Positions 1 to 7,939 are shown, counted from the stretch's first letter. The stretch is 14,212 nucleotides of DNA from Spirochaetota bacterium (GCA_029571425.1 JAKPSR010000037.1:1-14212); one strand, 5' to 3'. Numbers and translations: made by a program. The notes: generated from the sequence alone by a model not told the origin.

Positions 1-440
1 AAGCAGTCCGGGTGAGGTTTTCCGCGTCCGCGGTGCCAGGTAAGGTCGAACACCCCGAGAAAAAGATCCTCGATCCCAAAAAAACGGAGCACGCGCGCCG
101 CGTGGGCCATAGGAGCGTTGGTCAGCAAGGTCATCGGGAGCCCAAGGCTCCGGAGGTAGGGACGGAGGCGGGGGTCCGGCGTGAGCTCGTCGATTTCCTC
201 CTCCGGGTGGACGGCGGCGAAGTAGGGGGCTGGGTCCGCGAGGCCGTGCTCGCGGGTAAGCCACTCGAGCGTGGTCCCGTACATCGGCAAGCGCTCCGCG
301 CGGAGACGCACGGCTTCGGCATGGTCGAGCTTGAGATAGTCGGCGACGAAGGCGAGCATCCTCTTCGTGATCCCCTCGTCCATCGCGTCGGACGAGGGGT
401 AGAGGGTGTTGTCGAGATCGAGCAGGAGATGGCGTATCAT
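1..440 (-). CDS. HAD-family hydrolase, pyrimidine 5'-nucleotidase-like (C-terminus cut by window edge)
   Basis: Reading from the ATG at 440-438 gives 146 residues before the window ends. HAD motif I is DLDNTLYP (residues 8-15, nucleophile D8 and acid/base D10), motif II is LLTNAP (T107), and the motif III lysine lies in GRGKPHPD (K141). Motif IV is outside the window. Family knowledge: the DLDNTLYP start with a helical cap right after motif I is typical of the SDT1/pyrimidine 5'-nucleotidase branch, which dephosphorylates nucleoside monophosphates or other small phosphate esters in the cytoplasm. It begins 16 bases after the stop of the large phosphorylase-like gene and so may be co-transcribed with it. 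No good ribosome binding site precedes the ATG, but a TATACT hexamer lies 7 bases upstream (see 448-456). It does not look like beta-phosphoglucomutase. The family call is solid; the substrate is unknown. Confidence 0.85.
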   Translation of the reverse strand, partial: MIRHLLLDLDNTLYPSSDAMDEGITKRMLAFVADYLKLDHAEAVRLRAERLPMYGTTLEWLTREHGLADPAPYFAAVHPEEEIDELTPDPRLRPYLRSLGLPMTLLTNAPMAHAARVLRFFGIEDLFLGVFDLTWHRGRGKPHPDC

Positions 441-447
441 CGCGCGG

Positions 448-456
448 AGTATACCA
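448..456 (-). promoter_or_regulatory. Possible extended -10 promoter of the HAD gene, leaderless placement
   Basis: On the minus strand the sequence reads TGG then TATACT, a TGn-extended -10 hexamer. Seven bases separate it from the ATG at 440, so transcription would start at or next to the A of the start codon. The -35 region is poor (TGGAAG at 17 bp). Chance occurrence is possible, as it sits between two genes that may also be read as one operon. Confidence 0.3.
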
Positions 457-3400
457 CTACGCGAGGAACGCTTCCACCTTCGTGATCGCGCCCGCTCGGG
501 AGAAAACGAGGGAGGAGACATCCGGCCCGAGCTCGTTTCCATCTCTCTCGGTCGTGGTCCCGTCGGCCCGGGTGAGCCGTATCCTTCGCACCGCTCCGGC
601 CGAGCCGGGCGTCGATGGACTCGTCGTCGTCCCCTCGCGCCGGTACTCGAAGGCTATCCCGCACCACGAGAATGACAGCGTCCCGTCCGGTCGGAACTCC
701 GACGCTCTGAGGAGACCTGGCTCAAGTGAAACGTTGCCCTCATCGACTCGAACGCCGAGCTCGGCGAATCGGGTAAGGATCTCTTCCTTTACCTGACCGG
801 TCATGCCCGGTTGCTTCGCGCCCTGACCGGCCGGGGTGTGCGAGTAGGGATCGGTCGGGAAGGCGCCGTAGGTCGCTGGGTCTTTGTTGAAGCCGATTCC
901 TTTGCGGACGTCGTAGTACGCCTCTGCGAGGGCGCCCCTAGTTGCGGGATCAGTCGCGCGCGCCCAGTTTTCCTGGGCGGCGAGGAGGAGTTTGGATACC
1001 ATGTGCCAGTAGATGCTACCGAGACCCTCGTACGCGTAGAAGGTTCCCGAGCGGCCGGTGAAGCTCCGGTGGTTAAAGACGCGCTCGTATAGCGCGAGCA
1101 GGTCGCGGCGCGACGAACGTGCGAGATCGGAAAGCGGCGAGGACGCGGCCACGATCCGGTCGACGGCTGCCGCGAGGTCGCGGGCGTTACGGAACGAGGG
1201 ATTGAAGTGCCCATCGCCCTCGCCGTCAAGGTGCGCGATCGACCGGTCGCCCGATTTCAGCATCTCCTTGACGAGGGGAATCGCCTCGAGCTCGCGCGCG
1301 GGGACGATGTTCCGCGCGCAGAAGTGCGGAAGTTCGCGGTTAGGGTAAAGAATGTAGGAATACTGGTCGGCGCGGAAGAGGGCGCTTGTCTTGAGCGCGC
1401 GAAGGAGGGCGAGCGACTCCTCTGGGGAGAGGAGGCCGGAAGAAAGGACGGCGACCTGACCTTCGAGCATCTCATAGAGGTAGTGCACGCGCATCCCGCC
1501 ATCGATCACCTCGAGCGTGTTGTACGCATGGTAGAGACCGTCGTCGCGGCGGTTTGCCCTGATGGTCGCTTCTGCGTGCCTACGGAAGGCGGCGAGGGCA
1601 GACCTAATCGCGTCGCGCGAGACCGTCACGGACGGCTCCCCGACTCCCTCGCGATACGCGCGATCGCGCGCGGCCTCGAAGAGACGCCCAGCGCGCTCTA
1701 CGAACGATGCGCGCGCCGCAGGGTCCCCGAGCGAGTCGGGCGCCGATTCCGCGTACAGTCGGGAGAGCCCCGCGAGGAAGGTCGCGGTTCCCTCGGTTAG
1801 CTTAAAGGCGTCGCGGTTGGCGCGGCCGTAAATCCCCTCAAGGAACACGAGAAAGCGGCGGAGGTAGCAGAGGGTGACGATCGAGAGACCGTAACCCGCG
1901 AGCGCGTTGTTCGCGTCGTTCCATTCAGGACGCTGCGTGTTGAGCCAGATGCCGCCGCCGGGCACGAGATTCGCCATCTTGGCGAGGACGAGCACGAAGT
2001 ACTTCTCCGTCGCCGAGACGAGCGCGACGGATCCGTCCGCCCTCCTCGAAAGCTTGGCGTCCGAGCCGAGGCGCCGCGCGTCCTCCTCGATTCGCGAGTT
2101 CAATTCGTGGTCGAACACGATCGTCGAGTGGGGGTCACGCACGATATCGTCGTATGCCTTAAGCCGATAGGGAACGTTCGCGGTCGAATGGCGCGGCTCG
2201 TCGAGCTCAGCTATCAACCCCGAGGGATCAAAGCGATCGCGCATCTCGAGGAGCTTGGCGAGATATATGATCTGATGGTCGCCCCAGTAGCCGATGTTTG
2301 ACCACGGGTTGTCCGGCTCCGGCACCTCCCAATCGATCCCGTCGCGGGTGATTCGGTAGGGATTGAAGCCGTCGGCGGTGCAGGCGTTGAGGAATTTCGC
2401 CGACATGTGCGCGAGATACGCCGGGTAGGAAAGGGCGAGGGCCTCCCAGTTTTGGAAGATGTCGCGCCAGTTCCCCTGGTAGTTTAGCCTCGGCTTCCCG
2501 TCGGCGCCCTTGATCTCGATCGAGAATCGGTTCCAAGGTCTGCTCGGGTCGCCGTGGCGACGGGAAAAGGTGAGAGGAAGGTACTCGTGGTAGAGTCGAA
2601 GGACTTGCGGTCCCGCGGCCTCGGCGGCCATCCCGAGCTCGGAGAGCGGGATGTCCTCGCCGCGCCCGGCGAGGATCCCGTCGATCACGGGAAGAAGGTC
2701 GCGGTTTCGCGTCTCGGCGAACGCGCGGAAGTCCCGGGCGCTCACGGCGGTCGCGTTCGCGAAGATGCCCCCGCGCATGATGTTAAAGAGGACGTTAGCC
2801 TCATGGTGCGCGCAGGTCTCTCGGTCGGCGGTATCCTGGAACCCGTCGGCCCGAGCGACGAGGGCGTCGAGCGCGCGCGATCCCGCCGCGACGTCCGCGC
2901 GGAGGGCGTCGGTCGCCCGCGGCCTGTCCGCGATCTTCGCGGCGAGCGCGCGTATCGCGGTGAGGTCCAGCGTCGCGTCGAGTACCTGGTACCATTCGAC
3001 CTCCTCGCCTACCGCGAGCGTGAGCTCTCGATGTAGGAAAAGCGAGGGGCGCTCGCCTTTGACGACGCGATCGCCCGGTAACGGCTCGTCGAGGCGAAAC
3101 GCCTCCGGGGTGCCCGGCGAGAGGTGCACGGTTCCTTCGGTTGCCGAAGCGCTAAACCATCCGACGTTCGCGAAGAGGCCCTCGCTTGGCTCCGCCTTGT
3201 CGGTGACGATTGATGTCATCGAGAAGACGGCGATTCGCGACTTTTCGTCGAGGTCGGTCTTCTTGTAGGCATCGAGGAGTACGCTGTTGTCATTTTGGAA
3301 GTAGGAGGTGATGCATGCGGGCAGTATGTTTCGGCATCCGTCGAGGACGGCGAGCCGCGCCGGTTCCCCGGATGCGTTGAGGATGCGTATGTGGCGCACG

Positions 3401-3867
3401 AGGCCGAAGGCGTCGCTCGAGGTCCATCCATACTGGAAAACGAGCCCGAGGTCGAGGTTCCGTTCCTCGAAATAAAGTTTCGATCCGTTAAGGCTTTTAT
3501 ACAGATTCCGTTCCGTCTTCCATAGCCCGCGTTGTGTCTCCGAAAAGGGTTCCCATAGAAGGGTCTCGTCCCCGTTCCGCACCTTGATTGCCGTGTAGGG
3601 ACCGGTGTACGTCCGGGCGTCGGAAACCTTGTCGGCGGTGTAGTAGGGGAAAAGAGCGCGATCGGAATTCACGCGTCCGGCGGTAAGGCCACCGTTGGAC
3701 CACACATAATTCCAAATGTCCGACGCGCTGACGATCGTCATGAAAAAGGGCGGCATCCCGTCGAAACTCGATATTTTATAGAAGGTTTCTCCGAGGAACT
3801 CGGTAAACGACCCCGATACCGGCAAGGCGCGGGTTTCGCGAATCTGGGAAACGGAAAGTCCTTTCAT
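457..3867 (-). CDS. Large carbohydrate-active protein, GH94-like glycoside phosphorylase/hydrolase of the (alpha/alpha)6-barrel type
   Basis: A protein of 1136 residues. The ATG at 3867 is chosen because AAGGAG (3873-3878) sits 5 bases upstream; the in-frame GTG at 3873 overlaps that site and is unlikely to be used. No signal peptide is seen, so it is probably cytoplasmic. The N-terminal part (about 25-300) is beta-rich with DIWNYVWSNGGLTAGR near 51-66, recalling the N-terminal domain of cellobiose-phosphorylase-type enzymes. A helical barrel follows (about 350-1000), with NYQGNWRDIFQNWE near 462-475, NIGYWGDHQIIYL near 524-536 and RPEWNDANNALAG near 646-658; D651 in WND matches the place of the general acid in GH94. 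A GMTGQVKEEIL segment (about 1021-1031) precedes a C-terminal beta domain. The length is above ordinary GH94 enzymes (about 800) and nearer GH149/GH161 beta-glucan phosphorylases (about 1100). Family membership, substrate, and phosphorolysis versus hydrolysis are inference. A HAD phosphatase gene follows. Confidence 0.65.
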   Translation of the reverse strand: MKGLSVSQIRETRALPVSGSFTEFLGETFYKISSFDGMPPFFMTIVSASDIWNYVWSNGGLTAGRVNSDRALFPYYTADKVSDARTYTGPYTAIKVRNGDETLLWEPFSETQRGLWKTERNLYKSLNGSKLYFEERNLDLGLVFQYGWTSSDAFGLVRHIRILNASGEPARLAVLDGCRNILPACITSYFQNDNSVLLDAYKKTDLDEKSRIAVFSMTSIVTDKAEPSEGLFANVGWFSASATEGTVHLSPGTPEAFRLDEPLPGDRVVKGERPSLFLHRELTLAVGEEVEWYQVLDATLDLTAIRALAAKIADRPRATDALRADVAAGSRALDALVARADGFQDTADRETCAHHEANVLFNIMRGGIFANATAVSARDFRAFAETRNRDLLPVIDGILAGRGEDIPLSELGMAAEAAGPQVLRLYHEYLPLTFSRRHGDPSRPWNRFSIEIKGADGKPRLNYQGNWRDIFQNWEALALSYPAYLAHMSAKFLNACTADGFNPYRITRDGIDWEVPEPDNPWSNIGYWGDHQIIYLAKLLEMRDRFDPSGLIAELDEPRHSTANVPYRLKAYDDIVRDPHSTIVFDHELNSRIEEDARRLGSDAKLSRRADGSVALVSATEKYFVLVLAKMANLVPGGGIWLNTQRPEWNDANNALAGYGLSIVTLCYLRRFLVFLEGIYGRANRDAFKLTEGTATFLAGLSRLYAESAPDSLGDPAARASFVERAGRLFEAARDRAYREGVGEPSVTVSRDAIRSALAAFRRHAEATIRANRRDDGLYHAYNTLEVIDGGMRVHYLYEMLEGQVAVLSSGLLSPEESLALLRALKTSALFRADQYSYILYPNRELPHFCARNIVPARELEAIPLVKEMLKSGDRSIAHLDGEGDGHFNPSFRNARDLAAAVDRIVAASSPLSDLARSSRRDLLALYERVFNHRSFTGRSGTFYAYEGLGSIYWHMVSKLLLAAQENWARATDPATRGALAEAYYDVRKGIGFNKDPATYGAFPTDPYSHTPAGQGAKQPGMTGQVKEEILTRFAELGVRVDEGNVSLEPGLLRASEFRPDGTLSFSWCGIAFEYRREGTTTSPSTPGSAGAVRRIRLTRADGTTTERDGNELGPDVSSLVFSRAGAITKVEAFLA

Positions 3868-3884
3868 GGTCACTCCTTGGCGTA

Positions 3885-3918
3885 ACTATAAGCCCATTAA
3901 TTGTTTTAGTCAATTAAT
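3885..3918 (-). promoter_or_regulatory. Promoter with overlapping palindromic operator for the phosphorylase-like gene
   Basis: On the minus strand: -35 TTGACT (3908-3913), 17-bp spacer, -10 TATAGT (3885-3890), ending 17 bases before the start codon, with a good ribosome binding site between. A perfect inverted repeat, ATTAATTG (3896-3903) and CAATTAAT (3911-3918) with a 7-base centre, covers the -35 and much of the spacer. A dimeric repressor bound there would block RNA polymerase, as with ROK, LacI or GntR-type sugar regulators. The regulator is not encoded in this window. Confidence 0.65.
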
Positions 3919-3953
3919 AGAGTGCTGGATTTACATGAACCATTGGAACGATC

Positions 3954-3982
3954 TTGTTCTTCATCGTCCTCGGCTATAGTAT
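3954..3982 (+). promoter_or_regulatory. Promoter for the MFS / acyl-CoA synthetase / TrmH operon
   Basis: TTGTTC (3954-3959), a 17-bp spacer and TAGTAT (3977-3982); the overlapping TATAGT at 3975-3980 is an alternative -10 with a 15-bp spacer. The start codon at 4013 lies 30 bases downstream and has AAGGGA (4000-4005) seven bases before it. This promoter is back to back with that of the phosphorylase-like gene, leaving about 36 bases between the palindrome and this -35. Confidence 0.45.
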
Positions 3983-4012
3983 AAGCCAACACAACACCTA
4001 AGGGATTACACC

Positions 4013-5251
4013 ATGCTCGACCGCCTTTTTCGCCGGGATTCTTCACGCGTCGCGTACTATATCGTGACCTATGCCCTGTATACGGCGATCGCCGGAAGTT
4101 TCGACGTGGCTTTCACCCTTCGCGTGACCGGTTCTTTCGCCGCGCTTACCGGCCTCTATCTACTTTACTACTCGAGCCTCACGATAGCCTTTGTCGTCTC
4201 GACCCTTCTCGCGTCATCTGGCCGTTTTTCCCGTTCGTTTCGCGGCAATCTTCTTTTTCAGGCGGGAATCGGGTTTTTGATGTTCTTTGCCCTGCCGACG
4301 AAAGAGCAGCCTCTCGTCCTAATACCGTACTTCATGATGAAAGGCGTCTCCGAGGGGCTTTTTTGGTCGACGCGACACGCCTCAATGACCTGTCTCCTTC
4401 AGAACGACCAGCGAGACCGTTTCTTGCTTTCGGTTCAGGCGGGCACGATCGCGGTCTCGGTCTCGATGCCTTTTCTCGCCGGGCTTTTCATGCATTTCTC
4501 CTCCGTTCGCGCGGGATATTCCGGGGTATACGTTGCCGCTGCCCTCGCCGCGCTCATCGCATTCGCGCTTGGCCCACGGGTCGTCGCGGAGGCCCCTTCC
4601 CGCCCTGACTTGCGGAAATTCCGGCGATACGTCGCTTCGCGCGAAACCCGTTCGTGGCGGACGTATATCTTCGCGAGCTCGATCAACAACGCCCTCGCCA
4701 TTTTCGCCGCCGGTGTTCTCAACGTATACGTCCTTAAGACGGAATTCAACATCGGTATGTTTGCCTCGGGGGCGGCAGCCCTTTCGGCCGTTTTTATTCT
4801 GGGCGTGCGTAGGCACATCCAGGGTAAGAGTATCCGACGGGTTGGCTTCGTCGCGATGGGGGCCGCCGGCGATTTCGCGGGAAGGGTCGTGTACGTCGCG
4901 TTCCTTTCGGTTCCCGCACTGTTGTTCAAGGCGGTATGCGACAGCTTCCTCTCGCCCCTTCGGTCCATATTCGCGGAGAATATCGTCAGGCGCCGATCCG
5001 ACTTGATGGCCGAGCACGAGGGATACTCCCCGCTGGAGCCGTACCTTTTTCAGGAAATCGTGATCTTGTTCGCCCGATTCGTCGGCTTTCTCGCGAGTGG
5101 CCTCGCGTTCTCCCTTTTCGCCATCGGGCCATTTAAGGCCGCGCGGTTTATCCTGCTGATTCTTTCGTTCGCGCCTTTTATCGATCTCTATCTAATTGAT
5201 AGGATCGAGCGGGAAAACTTGCGCAAAATGACATCCCATGATAATTTGTAG
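4013..5251 (+). CDS. MFS-like multi-pass membrane transporter
   Basis: A protein of 412 residues, close to the usual MFS length of about 400. It has about 11-12 hydrophobic stretches (near 15-35, 44-64, 79-97, 101-120, 140-163, 170-190, 222-243, 247-266, 278-298, 302-320, 350-372, 378-400) and a longer charged loop around 192-220, as expected between two six-helix halves. A conserved-looking segment, KGVSEGLFWSTRHA (about 110-123), follows helix 4. There is no ABC, periplasmic or regulatory domain. It starts the operon (AAGGGA seven bases before ATG); the next gene, an acyl-CoA synthetase, begins 6 bases after its stop. The context hints at a fatty acid, lysolipid or other carboxylic acid as substrate, by analogy with lipid transporters paired with acyl-activating enzymes. 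That is inference only; the sequence does not show the substrate or the direction of transport. Confidence 0.7.
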   Translation: MLDRLFRRDSSRVAYYIVTYALYTAIAGSFDVAFTLRVTGSFAALTGLYLLYYSSLTIAFVVSTLLASSGRFSRSFRGNLLFQAGIGFLMFFALPTKEQPLVLIPYFMMKGVSEGLFWSTRHASMTCLLQNDQRDRFLLSVQAGTIAVSVSMPFLAGLFMHFSSVRAGYSGVYVAAALAALIAFALGPRVVAEAPSRPDLRKFRRYVASRETRSWRTYIFASSINNALAIFAAGVLNVYVLKTEFNIGMFASGAAALSAVFILGVRRHIQGKSIRRVGFVAMGAAGDFAGRVVYVAFLSVPALLFKAVCDSFLSPLRSIFAENIVRRRSDLMAEHEGYSPLEPYLFQEIVILFARFVGFLASGLAFSLFAIGPFKAARFILLILSFAPFIDLYLIDRIERENLRKMTSHDNL

Positions 5252-5257
5252 TTCAAT

Positions 5258-7165
5258 ATGGATCAGACACTCCCCAAACTCCTAAGGCGCGTCGCCTCCG
5301 AGCACCCCGACGTTCCCGCACAATACACCAGGCTCCCCGACGGGAATTTCGAGCCCCTCGCGTATCGCGACTGCTACGAGGCCTCGCTTGATTTCGCCGC
5401 GGGCCTCCTCTCCATTGGGCATGGGCGTGGGGATCATATCGGCCTGATCGCGGATAATCGCAAAGAATGGCTTCAGGCCAGCATGGGAATCATGGCGATC
5501 GGGGCGGCCGACGTCCCGCGCGGCTGCGACGCGACCGAGCGCGACCTTTCGTATATTCTCTCATTCGCGGAGTGCCGCACCGCCATCCTCGAAAACGAGG
5601 TTCAGCTCGCTAAGGTTCTTTCGTGCAGGGATTCGGTGCCGCAGCTTTCCCGCGCCGTCCTCATGGACCCGGCCGGACCCGACGCGGTCGCGCGCGCGGC
5701 AAAGGCCGGCGTCGACGTGGATACCTACGCGGGCCTCGTCGACCGGGGCCGCGCGTTTCGCGCGGCGAGCCCGGGCGCTGCGGAGGCCGAACTCGAGAAA
5801 GGCGAGTGGGACGAGATCGCGACGCTGATCTTCACCTCGGGGACCACGGGCGAACCGAAGGGCGTCATGCTGAGCCACGGCAACTTCCTATGCCAACTCG
5901 ACGAGCTCCCCGAGCGCATTGTCTTGTTCCCCGGCGAACGCGCCCTCTGCGTACTGCCGGTATGGCATTCGTTCGAGCGGATGTGCGAGTACGTCATCGT
6001 CAACGGCGCCGGGGGCATCGTGTACTCGAAGCCGATCGGCAGCGTCCTCCTCGCGGACTTCGCGAAGACGAATCCCGCGCTGATGCCCTCGGTTCCCCGC
6101 ATTTGGGAATCGGTCTACGACGGGATATTCCGCGCGATGCGAAAGACCGGCGGCATATCGTGGGTCCTTTTCAGCTTCTTCGTCGAGGTTGCGATCCTCG
6201 AGTCTCGCCTGCAGCGATGCGTTTCCGGGCGAAAGCCGGTGTTCTCCCTCTCGCGGCGCTGGATTGAGTGCGTCCTCGCGCTCGTGCCCTGTCTCCTACT
6301 GTGGCCGATTAAGGCGCTCGGCGCTCTGCTCGTCTTCCGCAAGATCCGCGCGAAGCTCGGCACCTCCTTCCGCGGCGGGGTTTCCGGCGGCGGCGCCCTT
6401 CCCCCGAACATCGACGAGTTCTTCTGGGCGGTCGGCATCAACATCGTGGAGGGCTACGGCCTTACGGAGACCGCTCCGGTCGTCGCCGTGCGCCCCTTTA
6501 CCCGGCCGACTTTCGGGACGATCGGCACGCCCATTTCTTGCTGCGAGGCGAAGATCGTCGACGAGGCGGGCAAAGAGCTTCCGGTCGGCGTTAAGGGCAC
6601 CGTGATGATCAAGGGCGCGAACGTGATGAAGGGCTACTATCGCCGAGACGACCTGACCGCGAAGGTGCTGTCGCCCGACGGCTGGCTCGATACGGGCGAC
6701 CTTGGCTTTAAGACCCGCGACGGGCAGATCATCCTTCGGGGCCGAAAGAAAGACACGATCGTTCTCCGCGGCGGCGAGAACATCGAGCCACTGCCGCTCG
6801 AGATGAAGATCAACGAGTCTCGCTACGTCTCGCAGTCGGTGGTGCTTGGCCAGGACCAGCGCTACCTCGGCGCGCTCCTCGTGGTGAATCGCGACGAGCT
6901 CGTCGCGTGGGCCGAGGAGAACGCGATCGAGACGGGGGACTTCGCCGCCCTCCTTGCGCATCCTCAGGTTCGCAAGCTGTACGAGAGCGAGATCGCCGAG
7001 CTGGTGAGCCCGAAAAACGGATTCAAGATGTTCGAGCGTATCAACCGCTTCGCCCTGCTCGAGAAGCCCTTCGAGCCCGGCGTGGAGCTTTCCGCGAAGC
7101 AAGAGATCATGCGGTACAAGCTCGATTCCCTGTACAAGAAGGAGATCAAAGGCCTCTTCGAATGA
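5258..7165 (+). CDS. AMP-forming long-chain acyl-CoA synthetase (FAA/COG1022 type)
   Basis: A protein of 635 residues of the adenylate-forming superfamily; it should activate a fatty acid with ATP to acyl-AMP and then transfer it to CoA (or ACP). Visible core motifs: P-loop TSGTTGEPKGV (193-203), YGLTETAP (400-407), DTGD (478-481), and the hinge region GRKKDTIVLRGGENIEP (495-511). Between the P-loop and the YGLTETAP motif lies an extra segment (about 295-370) with a hydrophobic stretch at about 336-361, as in membrane-associated long-chain synthetases. The C-terminal motif reads LSAKQEIMR (611-619), so the usual A10 lysine column appears to hold E616, with K614 two residues before it. No PlsC acyltransferase domain is present, so it is not a full Aas. 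No ribosome binding site is seen before the ATG, 6 bases after the transporter stop, so translational coupling is likely. Confidence 0.9.
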   Translation: MDQTLPKLLRRVASEHPDVPAQYTRLPDGNFEPLAYRDCYEASLDFAAGLLSIGHGRGDHIGLIADNRKEWLQASMGIMAIGAADVPRGCDATERDLSYILSFAECRTAILENEVQLAKVLSCRDSVPQLSRAVLMDPAGPDAVARAAKAGVDVDTYAGLVDRGRAFRAASPGAAEAELEKGEWDEIATLIFTSGTTGEPKGVMLSHGNFLCQLDELPERIVLFPGERALCVLPVWHSFERMCEYVIVNGAGGIVYSKPIGSVLLADFAKTNPALMPSVPRIWESVYDGIFRAMRKTGGISWVLFSFFVEVAILESRLQRCVSGRKPVFSLSRRWIECVLALVPCLLLWPIKALGALLVFRKIRAKLGTSFRGGVSGGGALPPNIDEFFWAVGINIVEGYGLTETAPVVAVRPFTRPTFGTIGTPISCCEAKIVDEAGKELPVGVKGTVMIKGANVMKGYYRRDDLTAKVLSPDGWLDTGDLGFKTRDGQIILRGRKKDTIVLRGGENIEPLPLEMKINESRYVSQSVVLGQDQRYLGALLVVNRDELVAWAEENAIETGDFAALLAHPQVRKLYESEIAELVSPKNGFKMFERINRFALLEKPFEPGVELSAKQEIMRYKLDSLYKKEIKGLFE

Positions 7166-7938
7166 TCGACTCGGGTCCTGGATATTTCTCTCTTCGGGAT
7201 CGCGACCTTCGCGCCGAGGGCCTGCTCGTCGCCGAGGGAAGACTGCTCGTCGAGCGTGCCCTCGTGGCCAAACTCGATCCCCTCGCCGTTTACGCCTCTT
7301 CCGAGGCATACTCCGACGCGGAGCGTCTCGTGGGCGGTCGGGTTCCGGTTGAGGTCCTCGACGCGCGGCAGTTCTTGGAGCTCGCGGGCTATGCCTTCCA
7401 TCGCGGGCTCATCGGTATATTCGCCCGACCGTCAATTTCCCGTCTTGACCCTGCTGCGTTCCATTCGTCTCGGCTCCTCGTGCTCCCCTCGATAACCGAT
7501 CCGGGAAATCTCGGAACATTGTTGCGTTCCGCCCTTGCCTTCGGTTGGGACGCGGTCGCGCTTGGTACCGGAGGCGCCGACCCCTTTAACCGAAAGTCAC
7601 TTCGGGGTTCGATGGGCGCCGCTCTTTCGCTCTCGCTATTCATGGCGGGTCCAGATGATCTCGTCGGCCTGCGCGAGAGGGGATATGAGGTTCTCGCCGC
7701 GAGCTTGGAGGATGGCGCGCGGGTCGCGTCGCCCCGGCCGCTATCGGACGACGTACCTTCGCGCGAGGGAGTGGCTCGCGAAAAACGGCGCGTATTGGTC
7801 TTGGGAAACGAGTTTTTCGGGATCGACGATGAATGGCGCGCGGGATGCGATGGCGCCGTAATGATACCGATCCGCGACGGGGTCGACTCGCTCAACGTCG
7901 CCGTCGCGGGGTCCCTTTTGCTTTGGGCCTTGGGCTAA
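7162..7938 (+). CDS. TrmH/SpoU-family RNA 2'-O-methyltransferase
   Basis: A protein of 258 residues; its ATG overlaps the stop of the synthetase gene (ATGA, 7162-7165). The frame is open further upstream, but that part is antifunctional shadow inside the previous gene. The N-terminal 95 residues match the small L30e-like substrate-binding domain of this family, and the rest is a SPOUT (knotted) domain. Motif 1 is DPGNLGTLLRSALAFG (113-128; N116, R122), motif 2 is LGNEFFGI (214-221; N216, E217), motif 3 is IPIRDGVDSLNVAVA (235-249; S243, N245). It should transfer a methyl group from S-adenosylmethionine to a ribose 2'-OH in rRNA or tRNA; which site cannot be told from sequence. It is probably co-transcribed with its neighbours without sharing a pathway. 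It ends one base from the convergent receiver gene. Confidence 0.92.
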   Translation: MIDSGPGYFSLRDRDLRAEGLLVAEGRLLVERALVAKLDPLAVYASSEAYSDAERLVGGRVPVEVLDARQFLELAGYAFHRGLIGIFARPSISRLDPAAFHSSRLLVLPSITDPGNLGTLLRSALAFGWDAVALGTGGADPFNRKSLRGSMGAALSLSLFMAGPDDLVGLRERGYEVLAASLEDGARVASPRPLSDDVPSREGVAREKRRVLVLGNEFFGIDDEWRAGCDGAVMIPIRDGVDSLNVAVAGSLLLWALG

Positions 7939-7939
7939 C

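Noticed and set aside
1..440. HAD gene as beta-phosphoglucomutase, which often accompanies disaccharide phosphorylases
   Set aside because: Motif I reads DLDNTLYP, typical of the nucleotidase branch; beta-phosphoglucomutases read FDLDGV followed by a different cap.
1207..1800. A 197-codon plus-strand open frame opposite the phosphorylase-like gene
   Set aside because: Shadow of the real gene; no ribosome binding site or recognisable motif.
1590..2240. GCGATCGC-like and TCGCG-rich words as a HIP1-type repeat
   Set aside because: Only a few exact copies are evident and they follow the strong CG-rich codon use; a genome-wide count against expectation would be needed to claim more.
3868..3873. 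GTG start two codons before the phosphorylase-like ATG
   Set aside because: It overlaps the AAGGAG ribosome binding site, while the ATG at 3867 has ideal 5-base spacing from it.
6907..7161. Upstream extension of the TrmH frame by 85 codons
   Set aside because: It lies within the synthetase gene, encodes arginine-rich non-family sequence, and the ATG at 7162 gives the normal family start.
6296..7309. A 337-codon open frame on the minus strand across the acyl-CoA synthetase gene
   Set aside because: It is antisense to a gene with clear catalytic motifs, shows no domain of its own, and long antisense frames are expected in GC-rich DNA.
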